Assembly (NCBI GenBank): GCA_021781615.1 | Contig: JAJXWM010000005.1 | Coordinates: 17,314 to 81,313 of the forward strand | Length of the DNA stretch: 64,000 nt | DNA from: Pseudomonadota bacterium | Lineage (GTDB): Bacteria; Pseudomonadota; Gammaproteobacteria; UBA9339 | Direction of reading: 5' to 3' | Part shown: piece by piece, positions 17,190-23,831 of the stretch | Numbering within the stretch: position 1 is the stretch's first letter | How the letters are laid out: every line of letters starts with the position of its first letter | Translations under genes and position numbers: made by a program | The notes under the pieces: model-generated | What the model saw: the letters and a program-made list of their open reading frames with translations, nothing else | What the model was told of the DNA's origin: nothing | The model's database searches: none

Positions 17190-18323
17190 CTAGTTTGCGC
17201 CATCATAAACCTGTCCTAAATTGATTTTTTCAGGATTTGATCCTGCATTTGTACATCGTAATAGTGTTAACGTTGAATTACCAATACCCTGCTTAGCTTC
17301 ACAAACTTTATTTGCAGCTGTAATTAAATTTCCAATTTCAGCTGCAGAATAATGCGTTGTTATGCGTCCAGCTTTATGTCCAAGTAAATCTTGTCTATCC
17401 TCAAAACTTACTCCAGCAGCTCGTAATCTCCTACCAAAAGTATGCTTTAAGTCATGGACACGCACATGAAGACCTATTCTCTTTCTGGCTCTTATCCAAG
17501 CACTACTCAGCATTCTTGTAAGAGGCTTATCAGAATAGGTAAAAACATATTCTGAATTTTGACCTCTTATCTCGTCAATTACTGACAGAGCAACTTTATT
17601 TAACACTACCAAACGATCTTCCCCATTTTTTACATTAGTACCTGGGATAATAAATACTGATGTATTTAATTCCGGTATTTTCATTTCCCACTCCCATCTT
17701 AATGAACATATTTCCTGATCACGACAACCAGTGTTCACAGCAAATAATGCCATCCGTCTAAGATGAGCTGGTAACATATTAAACAACCTCTCTTGCTCCT
17801 CCCAATTTAACGGGTAGGGCTTGCGAGCATCATTGACCGGTAGCAACTTGATTTTCGGCGCGTTATTTAGCCAAGTCAAATTATTGTCATCTATCCACTC
17901 GCTTGCAGCTAAATTCAAAATATGGCGAACTATTTGTAAACCAAAATTAATGGTTTTATTTTTTCTACCAATTTTCTTTTTATCTGCAATAAAAAGTTGC
18001 AAAGCTCCTATATGTACGGCTTCTAAAGGAAGATCACCTATATACTTATCCAAAATTTCAAGTTGCTCAGCATCAGACTGGATACTTTTCTTATGCTGAT
18101 TTTCTTGCAAAAATTTTGTGGCAGCCTCCCTGAATATTCTCTTAGGGCGAACACCATACACAGCAACTTGTCTCAGACCTTCGATTCTATTTGCTAAATA
18201 CTTCTCCGCTTCTTCAAGCGAATCTGTTTCAGTACTTTCGCAAATTCGTTTCCCGAAAATCTGTTTATCAACATGCCAGTATTCTCCACGTTTGTAGAGT
18301 CCTGGCGTTTTTTTGCGTCCCAT
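17190..18323 (-). CDS. Tyrosine-type site-specific integrase
   Basis: This 377-residue recombinase has an N-terminal arm/core-binding region (GLYKRGEYWHVDKQIFGKR) and a C-terminal catalytic domain. Catalytic residues visible are Arg in NTGCRDQEICSLRW, the HDLKHTFGRRL box, His in DLLGHKAGR and the nucleophile Tyr in THYSAAE. The box has Lys where the usual motif has Arg; I recall the same in this integrase subfamily, so it need not mean inactivity. It should catalyse integration at the tRNA-Arg anticodon loop. Its 5' end overlaps the AlpA-like gene by 130 bases in another frame (ATGGGACGC is also read LWDA), and a decayed sister copy keeps the same overlap point. Confidence 0.92.
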   Translation of the reverse strand: MGRKKTPGLYKRGEYWHVDKQIFGKRICESTETDSLEEAEKYLANRIEGLRQVAVYGVRPKRIFREAATKFLQENQHKKSIQSDAEQLEILDKYIGDLPLEAVHIGALQLFIADKKKIGRKNKTINFGLQIVRHILNLAASEWIDDNNLTWLNNAPKIKLLPVNDARKPYPLNWEEQERLFNMLPAHLRRMALFAVNTGCRDQEICSLRWEWEMKIPELNTSVFIIPGTNVKNGEDRLVVLNKVALSVIDEIRGQNSEYVFTYSDKPLTRMLSSAWIRARKRIGLHVRVHDLKHTFGRRLRAAGVSFEDRQDLLGHKAGRITTHYSAAEIGNLITAANKVCEAKQGIGNSTLTLLRCTNAGSNPEKINLGQVYDGAN

Positions 18324-18544
18324 AATATTAACCTCTTATTAGAAGGACGCCCACTACAGGCCTTATAATAATCGACCCATTGATCTAAGTCCAATCGATC
18401 AAATGCTTTTCCTTGAACTCCTATCGGTATTTCAATTAAGAATGGTCTAACTTCTTTGTTAAAAATTTTTCTGTCCATACCAAGATAGTGTGGGATATCC
18501 CTAAGTCTAATTAGTCGTGGTAATGTATAACTATACTTAGCCAT
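18194..18544 (-). CDS. AlpA-like/excisionase-type DNA-binding protein overlapping integrase
   Basis: The 116-residue protein has a helix-turn-helix of the MerR/AlpA kind: LPRLIRLRDIPHYLGMDRKI, then NKEVRPFLIEIPIG, KAFDRLDLDQWVDYYK. In this family the small protein precedes and overlaps the integrase and is thought to bind the element ends or control integrase expression. The C-terminal third (KKRQDSTNVENTGMLINR onward) is encoded within the integrase start in another frame, and the same tail type is known from related elements, so the overlap is probably real. A 10-bp palindrome just upstream (18604-18625) may be its operator. Confidence 0.8.
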   Translation of the reverse strand: MAKYSYTLPRLIRLRDIPHYLGMDRKIFNKEVRPFLIEIPIGVQGKAFDRLDLDQWVDYYKACSGRPSNKRLILWDAKKRQDSTNVENTGMLINRFSGNEFAKVLKQIRLKKRRSI

Positions 18545-18603
18545 AAAAATTATCTTTCAAGCTACATAAACAAACTTCTAAACTTTTTTATGGTAATCTC
18601 TTT

Positions 18604-18625
18604 TTTGTCAAAAGTTTTTGACAAA
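18604..18625. promoter_or_regulatory. Perfect palindrome upstream of the AlpA-like/integrase genes (putative operator)
   Basis: TTTGTCAAAA and TTTTGACAAA (18604-18613 and 18616-18625) are exact inverted repeats separated by GT. It lies 60 bases upstream of the start codon at 18544. One half persists upstream of the decayed sister copy at 16418. Autoregulation is an inference. The rest of 18626-19170 is AT-rich and holds no gene I can support apart from the short repeat at 18915-18965. Confidence 0.55.
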
Positions 18626-18914
18626 TTTTATTTGTTTAGATGTTTGTATCAGAAGGTTTTTTACTTTGTAAATTGAGCTAGAGTTTAAGCTAGGGACTTT
18701 AGTATCAATTAAACCAAGACGAAAATTTTGCAACCAAAATATTTCTAAAACCCCGCCTAAAATCTAATTTAAGCTTATTACACTGTAGAAATATAAGTTG
18801 TTACTTTTTGAATCAGTAATCTATTTATTAGCTAATTATAGGCAAAGAGCACACCCCACGTGACCTATCACTTTTCAGTTTATCTGTTTGATTGCAAAGG
18901 CAAATAGTGCTAAC

Positions 18915-18965
18915 TTTAAATTTTTTGAATTTTTAAGGGAAATTTTTAATTAGGAGCTAAATAGG
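18915..18965. repeat. Short dispersed repeat, copy 2 (inverted relative to 9388-9440)
   Basis: TTTAAATTTTTTGAATTTTT followed by GGGAAATTTTTAATTAGGAG is the reverse complement, with drift, of 9388-9440. It precedes the AbiE promoter by about 220 bases and has no coding potential. Confidence 0.5.
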
Positions 18966-19181
18966 GTTTAAAATAGCCGCTAATCAGCCGCTAATTAAAC
19001 TTTATTATTAAAAGCATTATAGTAAACTTCAAAAATAGCTGCTCTTTAGCAGTAGAATAATAAATATGAGCATCCAGTATATCTGCCTTGTAACAATTTC
19101 GACATATACAAAATTAAGACGATATTCATTTCGCTTTCTATTGTGCCAGTTTTGTTACACGCTAACGCTTATACTCAATGA

Positions 19182-19218
19182 GTTGCAAATAGTTGCGATT
19201 TTTGCTACTATTTGCAAC
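19182..19218 (+). promoter_or_regulatory. AbiE promoter covered by two inverted operator arms
   Basis: GTTGCAAATAGT (19182-19193) and ACTATTTGCAAC (19207-19218) are perfect 12-bp inverted repeats, 25 bases centre to centre. They exactly overlap a sigma70-type promoter: -35 TTGCAA (19183-19188), 17-base spacer, -10 TACTAT (19206-19211). The abiEi ATG follows at 19238. AbiEi antitoxins of other bacteria are known to bind inverted repeats in their own promoter through an N-terminal winged helix, so this is very probably the autoregulatory operator. Confidence 0.8.
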
Positions 19219-19237
19219 CACAAGATAAGAGCAAAAT

Positions 19238-20032
19238 ATGAAATTATCAGAGTATATTGAACAACTACAGGCTGGTGGTCGTTATACTTTTACGAAAAAA
19301 GAAGCACAAAAAGCTTTAAACGCCACTAATATAGCTATTAAATACGCACTATCTAGGCAAAAAGCCAAAAGTAAACTCGTTGACCCTGTGCGCGGTTTTT
19401 ATGTCATTATTCCTCCCGAATACCGAAAAGCTGGAAGTTTACCGCCAGAACAGCTTATTGATGATCTCATGCGTTATTTAAAAGGTTATTACTATGTTGG
19501 CCTGTTAAGTGCAACTGAATTATATGGGGCTGCCCATCAAAAACCCCAGATTTTCCAGGTAGTGACGAACCAAAAAAGGCGTGATATAAGTTGTGGTAGT
19601 TTTAAAATTTCTTTTATTACTAAGCTCAATATAAAACAGATGATGATACAACAATTCAAAACGCCGCGGGGTTATTATTTAGTATCTTCGCCAGAGGTAA
19701 CCATTATGGATTTGGTTTTATATCCAGAACATGGGGCAGGCATAAATAACGTTTTAACTGTTTTAGTTGAACTTGCTGAAAAAATAGATGTAAAAAAACT
19801 TTTGCAACTTGCTCGCATAACTAAAGAACTAGCCTGGGTACAACGATTAGGTTATATGTTAGATTTTATCGGTGAAAAAAAACTTAGTAATAAGCTATAT
19901 GATGGACTAAAAAATTTTAGGTTACAAAAACGTTATTTATTATCTAATGACCAAGCCAAACAAAATAAAAATATAAAACTAGATAAAAAATGGCAATTGT
20001 TTGTAAATGCTAAGTTAGAAACTGACTTATGA
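19238..20032 (+). CDS. abiEi: AbiEi antitoxin / transcriptional repressor
   Basis: The 264-residue protein matches type IV antitoxins of the AbiE abortive-infection system. An N-terminal winged helix (about 1-80, LSEYIEQLQAGGRYTFTKKE and GFYVIIPPEYRKAG) precedes the C-terminal antitoxin domain with YYVGLLSATELYGAAHQKPQ, SPEVTIMDLVLYPE and the WVQRLGYMLDFIG segment. AbiEi represses the operon and counteracts the AbiEii nucleotidyltransferase. The start is supported by the promoter/operator 20-56 bases upstream. Its stop overlaps the abiEii start by ATGA (20029-20032), the usual coupling. All family landmarks are present, so the antitoxin looks intact. Confidence 0.88.
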   Translation: MKLSEYIEQLQAGGRYTFTKKEAQKALNATNIAIKYALSRQKAKSKLVDPVRGFYVIIPPEYRKAGSLPPEQLIDDLMRYLKGYYYVGLLSATELYGAAHQKPQIFQVVTNQKRRDISCGSFKISFITKLNIKQMMIQQFKTPRGYYLVSSPEVTIMDLVLYPEHGAGINNVLTVLVELAEKIDVKKLLQLARITKELAWVQRLGYMLDFIGEKKLSNKLYDGLKNFRLQKRYLLSNDQAKQNKNIKLDKKWQLFVNAKLETDL

Positions 20033-20824
20033 TAGCGCGAGACTACATAATAGAATGGGGGAAAAATGTACCGTGGGTAGAATCTTTACATATAGAACAA
20101 GATTTAATTATATCTCGCGCATTAGTAGAAATATTCAATCACCCTAAACTTTCATCGTCTTTAGCTTTTCGCGGTGGTACTGCTTTGTATAAACTATTCA
20201 TATCCCCTCCAATGCGCTACTCCGAAGATATAGACTTAGTACAAATCCAAGCTGGAAATATTGGCGAAATAATGGGAGCTATTAAAGAAGTAGTTAACCC
20301 TATACTTGGCAACCCAAAATGGAAGCTTAGTGAAGGACGTGCTACTTTATTTTACAAGTTTCAGCCAGAGGAGCACCCAGAAACCACTGCCAAATTAAAA
20401 ATAGAAATAAATACGCGAGAACACTTTTCCGTTTTAGGATTTACCACCAAACATTTTTCTATGACTAAATCGATGGTTTACCGGTAAAACAGAAATCCAA
20501 ACCTACCACTTTAACGAATTATTAGGCACCAAATTAAGAGCTTTATACCAGCGACGTAAGAGTAGAGATTTATTTGATATGTGGACAGCAATGTCTCACG
20601 ACGATTTTGAACCGATTAAAATTATTGAAGCATTTAAAAAGTATATGGGACACGAAAATAAAAAAATAACTCGTAAAATCTTTGAACAAAATCTTGCCGA
20701 AAAAATGTTATCGCCGGAATTTACTCAAGATATTAGTCCAATTTTAGCAAGAGAAGTAAAATGGGATATTACAAAAGCGGCAGAACAAGTACAAAATGAA
20801 CTGCTCAGATTATTAACTAATTAA
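20029..20824 (+). pseudogene. abiEii: AbiEii nucleotidyltransferase toxin, frameshifted
   Basis: The first frame (20029-20487) carries the DUF1814-type nucleotidyltransferase motif LAFRGGTALYKLF followed by RYSEDIDLV, and ends prematurely at SMVYR-stop. The homologous continuation is in the next frame from about 20474: WFTGKTEIQTYHFNELLGTK, then LRALYQRRKSRDLFDMW, ending LLRLLTN at 20824. One extra base near 20470-20476 would explain the shift. Intact AbiEii toxins (about 265-300 residues) need the C-terminal KLRAL/RDLFD motifs, so the truncated form is likely inactive. A sequencing or assembly error is the main alternative. Loss of toxin with retention of antitoxin is a common decay path. 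Confidence 0.85.
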
Positions 20825-20927
20825 CCACATATTCTATGGAGTAAAATAAAATTAAATCCAATTACTTAAAACCACTTGGTAACTCAACTAACAGACTTTG
20901 TCCTCATATCCCTTACCTTAATTTGCA

Positions 20928-22694
20928 TTAAAAGGGCCACCAACAAAAGTTGCTGGTTCTATAGCGAACATCGGCACGTAACAAATCAGCTATTTCCATA
21001 TGTCCATTTTCAGTTGCATACATTAAAGCGGTTTTACCATCATAAATATTCTTTTTATTAACATCAGTTCTTGGATCATTAAGAAGAGTTTTTAACAGTT
21101 TAGTTAGGCCATACTGGGCAGCAACATGGAGAGCGGTTTTACCTTTAAGAGGCCAATTAATAATCTTTGGTTCCGATTGAGCGTCATCGCAATAAGCATT
21201 CGGGTCTGCTCCTCTTTTCAAAAGCTCAGCAGCAATTTCATGTCCTCTATCCCCTAATGTGGTAGCAGCAAATAATAAAGGCATTTGTGCTTGACCGGAA
21301 CTAAATTGTGAATAACGTAAATTTGGATCTAGACCTTGTTCCAGACAAAGCTGGAGTGGCTCCAACAATCCTAAACAAATTGCGCGTACAGCTATCTCTA
21401 ATAGACGTTTTTTATCAGCAATTGTTTTTATAAAGTCAAAAATTTCTTTCTCTTTAGAATAAGATACCGGTGGGCTTTCCGAATCTCTAAAAATAGTTAT
21501 TTGTATAGCACCACTATCGTAAAGTTTTTCCCTTAGATAAAAAACAACATCAGCAATTGATTCTATAGACGTAGACTGATATTCACCCTTAAGATCGTTA
21601 GGATCGTAAAAATAGTAGCTTGCCCCCTGTTTAAATAGCCCGGCAGCGTGAAAAGGATATTCTATATACACCCAATCATCATCATGAACCATCTCTCTGA
21701 CAAAACCACAGAATTGTTCTTTGGTTAAAATTGGAATAATGCTATATTTTTTTTGTAAAGTTTTACCGTCAGTATCAAGCTCACTTAAGTAGATAAGTTT
21801 GTCCATTTCCACAGACAATCCACCTAAATATCTTTTTGGATTTTGAAAAAAATCAACCAGATATCCAAATTGCTGCAAATCGGCTAAATCACCTTTAGAT
21901 AAAACTATGTCATAATTCTGAATCGAAAGGTTATTCATGATTTTCTTAAACCAAGCGCTGTTATAACCATAACTTTTATGCCACCACTTACTATACAACC
22001 ACACGGTAGTAAGTCCCATACAAGAGCCAGGACTGTTTTCCCAAGCTCGAGCAATTTCAATTGAGTCTTTTATTAAATCTTTAATTGGATCTTTACAGAA
22101 AATTTTACCATTCTTCAGAGAACATTCCATATGCCCCTCTTCCAAATAGGAGTCTGCGTTAGACAGCAACGAAACAAAGCGTGCCCGAAGAAAAACTTGT
22201 CCAAGATCAAAATTACGCCTCTTAACATATACTGCTTCATCTAATTCAGGATTGCTAATTTTAGCTATTTCCTTTCTTTTTTCTAAGATCGATTTAAGAT
22301 ATTCATTTTTCTCTTCCGAATCAAAATTATACTTACCAGCTCCGGAAAGTAGTGAATAGTATAACGAAGCTAAGTCGTGAAAATCATCGGTATACTGCTG
22401 CTTCCTCGTATACCGCCATCTTAAAACAGTATCTAAAAATGCATTAAAATCTAAGCCATACTCAAACAATAAGCTGGCCATTTTAGAGGATGGCAGTTCA
22501 TCTACTCTCTCTACAGGAAGATATATTTTGCTAATATCAAGCCCATGATCTAAAAGTGGCTTCGCTACTTCAAAATTATCTTGGCGGATAGCTTGTAGTA
22601 AATCATCAGTTTCACTCGCCAACCCGGATATGGAATAGGTAAGAAATAACAAGCCAAAAACTAAGCGATAAAATGAGTTATTCATGTATTTCAT
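20928..22694 (-). CDS. Exported protein with YopT-like (C58) cysteine-protease domain and ankyrin repeats
   Basis: This 588-residue protein has a signal peptide (YRLVFGLLFLTYSISGLAS, cleavage near 26). A central domain (about 215-400) resembles the C58 papain-like fold. The Cys is C225 in SPGSCMGLTTVWLYSKW, the His is H349 in YPFHAAGLF, and the Asp is D364 in YYFYDPND, spaced like the C139/H258/D274 triad of Yersinia YopT. It is followed by four or five ankyrin-type repeats (about 430-580), clearest in GKTALHVAAQYGLTKLLKTL and GKTALMYATENGHMEIADLL. The protein at 55856-58006 has the same triad and layout. It is the terminal cargo gene of the island, convergent with abiE. A secreted effector acting on host or competitor proteins is an inference. 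Confidence 0.75.
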   Translation of the reverse strand: MKYMNNSFYRLVFGLLFLTYSISGLASETDDLLQAIRQDNFEVAKPLLDHGLDISKIYLPVERVDELPSSKMASLLFEYGLDFNAFLDTVLRWRYTRKQQYTDDFHDLASLYYSLLSGAGKYNFDSEEKNEYLKSILEKRKEIAKISNPELDEAVYVKRRNFDLGQVFLRARFVSLLSNADSYLEEGHMECSLKNGKIFCKDPIKDLIKDSIEIARAWENSPGSCMGLTTVWLYSKWWHKSYGYNSAWFKKIMNNLSIQNYDIVLSKGDLADLQQFGYLVDFFQNPKRYLGGLSVEMDKLIYLSELDTDGKTLQKKYSIIPILTKEQFCGFVREMVHDDDWVYIEYPFHAAGLFKQGASYYFYDPNDLKGEYQSTSIESIADVVFYLREKLYDSGAIQITIFRDSESPPVSYSKEKEIFDFIKTIADKKRLLEIAVRAICLGLLEPLQLCLEQGLDPNLRYSQFSSGQAQMPLLFAATTLGDRGHEIAAELLKRGADPNAYCDDAQSEPKIINWPLKGKTALHVAAQYGLTKLLKTLLNDPRTDVNKKNIYDGKTALMYATENGHMEIADLLRADVRYRTSNFCWWPF

Positions 22695-22848
22695 TATAGA
22701 TCATCCCAAACAAAAAAGGTTAATAAAAACTTAACTCTCTAAATCAAATACCTATGTTTGAACAAAAGTTGGTATTAGTTAATTTTTATAATGAGTTAAG
22801 TTTGCATTTTAAAAAAATTATTAAATTAAAAACTCCGCGGGATTTTTG

Positions 22849-22995
22849 CGGGAGTGAGTGCACCATTGTTAACCATTGTACGCCAAAAGTAGTGGGCGCC
22901 CGATGTTAAAAGTATAATTAAATCAAGTAACTAAAAATCAAGCTGCGAACTTCGAACCAGGGTGTCGGGGGTTCAAGTCCCTCCGGACGCACCAG
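22849..22995. other. Type B element end and attR of the tRNA-Arg island
   Basis: 22950-22995 is the 46-base tRNA-Arg 3' part identical to 17052-17097. The 100 bases before it, read in reverse complement, match the type B ends at 11833 and 14410 (TTTTTAGTTACTTGATTTAA, GCGCCCACTAC, then CCCGCAAAAATCCC). The flank after it (22996-23062) resembles the type A end that follows the intact tRNA at 17097. Confidence 0.75.
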
Positions 22996-23106
22996 TTCTG
23001 GCACGGCTTCCAGCGCAATTGCCTGATTTGCCAAAAACCAATTTGTGGGGGTTTTATGGACGTTTTTATGAAAATCAGTAATACATTTTAAATTCGGTGT
23101 ATATAT

Positions 23107-23829
23107 TTATTCAAAAATACAACGGGTTATACAGCTCGTATCTATATTTTTGGGCCCGAGTATAATGTTAAATTTATTTGTTACATTAAATTCGGACTTT
23201 CCCCAATATAGAAAGATGTCGTTTTTTATCCTTTTAATACATATGCCGTCAAGATATTGAAACCAATTTTTATCATCCACTATGATATCGGTCATAGAGT
23301 TAACGAAAAGAGCTAAAATACAATCATGTGTAATATAAAATCCTGGTCTACTTGTATTATCGAGGTCATAAGCGATTTTATTTAACAAAATATTGGTTCC
23401 TCCTTCTAAGTCACTCATTCCTGCGAACTTTTTCCCTAATTGCATTTCAATAAATATATCTTTTCTGTTAGGCAACATTTTAAAGTGTTCTGCAGCTAAT
23501 ATATTATCTGCTACATATGCCCCATCTCCTCCTAAAACACTATCAGATATAATTGATACTTTAGCTGGATATACAGAAAACATATGCTTAGCAGTCTCTA
23601 AACACCTTAGTATAAAACTAGTTCTAACAATTTCTATTTGGGGATAAAACTCTGCAAGTTGTTGCCCCAACTGTTTAGAGCTTTTCACTCCCAACTCAGT
23701 GAGGGTAATAGTTATATCATCATAAATATTATCAGCTAATTGTTTTTCAGCATGGCGCAAAATAAAAATGCATGACTCTTGCGATTGCTGTAAGTTATTG
23801 AAATTATTTATTAGCTGGATAATACTCAT
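23107..23829 (-). CDS. Histidine-phosphatase (PGAM-like) family protein
   Basis: The 240-residue protein opens its core with IFILRHAEKQLADN, the RHxE-type motif whose His is phosphorylated in the catalytic cycle. Further landmarks are RTSFILRCLETAKHMF, where the Arg binds phosphate, and ITHDCILALFVN, with the second catalytic His. A conserved Glu-type position lies near DIFIEMQLG. The fold is complete in length. It is the last gene of the six-gene operon, two bases after the methyltransferase stop, so translation is coupled. In biosynthetic operons such enzymes usually remove a phosphate from an intermediate, which would fit a sugar or nucleotide-derived product. Specificity is unknown. It ends about 110 bases from attR of the island but outside it. 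Confidence 0.75.
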   Translation of the reverse strand: MSIIQLINNFNNLQQSQESCIFILRHAEKQLADNIYDDITITLTELGVKSSKQLGQQLAEFYPQIEIVRTSFILRCLETAKHMFSVYPAKVSIISDSVLGGDGAYVADNILAAEHFKMLPNRKDIFIEMQLGKKFAGMSDLEGGTNILLNKIAYDLDNTSRPGFYITHDCILALFVNSMTDIIVDDKNWFQYLDGICIKRIKNDIFLYWGKSEFNVTNKFNIILGPKNIDTSCITRCIFE

Positions 23830-23831
23830 AA

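Larger units (their letters stand above)
17052..22995. mobile_element. 5.9-kb genomic island in tRNA-Arg with 46-bp attL/attR
   Basis: A 46-base sequence, from CTTCGAA in the anticodon loop to the CCA end plus one base, occurs at 17052-17097 and identically at 22950-22995. Between the copies lie integrase and AlpA-like genes (next to attL, integrase reading toward the tRNA), the AbiE operon and an ankyrin-protease gene. This is the classic layout of an element integrated in the 3' part of a tRNA gene. Integrase, both att sites and the tRNA look intact. Type A end sequence follows the tRNA at 17097-17165; type B end precedes attR at 22849-22949. A type A-like sequence also follows attR (22996-23062), hinting at a former tandem element. 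Confidence 0.88.

Noticed and set aside
22950..22995. Second tRNA-Arg gene
   Set aside because: Only the 3' 46 bases from the anticodon loop are present; it is the displaced attR half.
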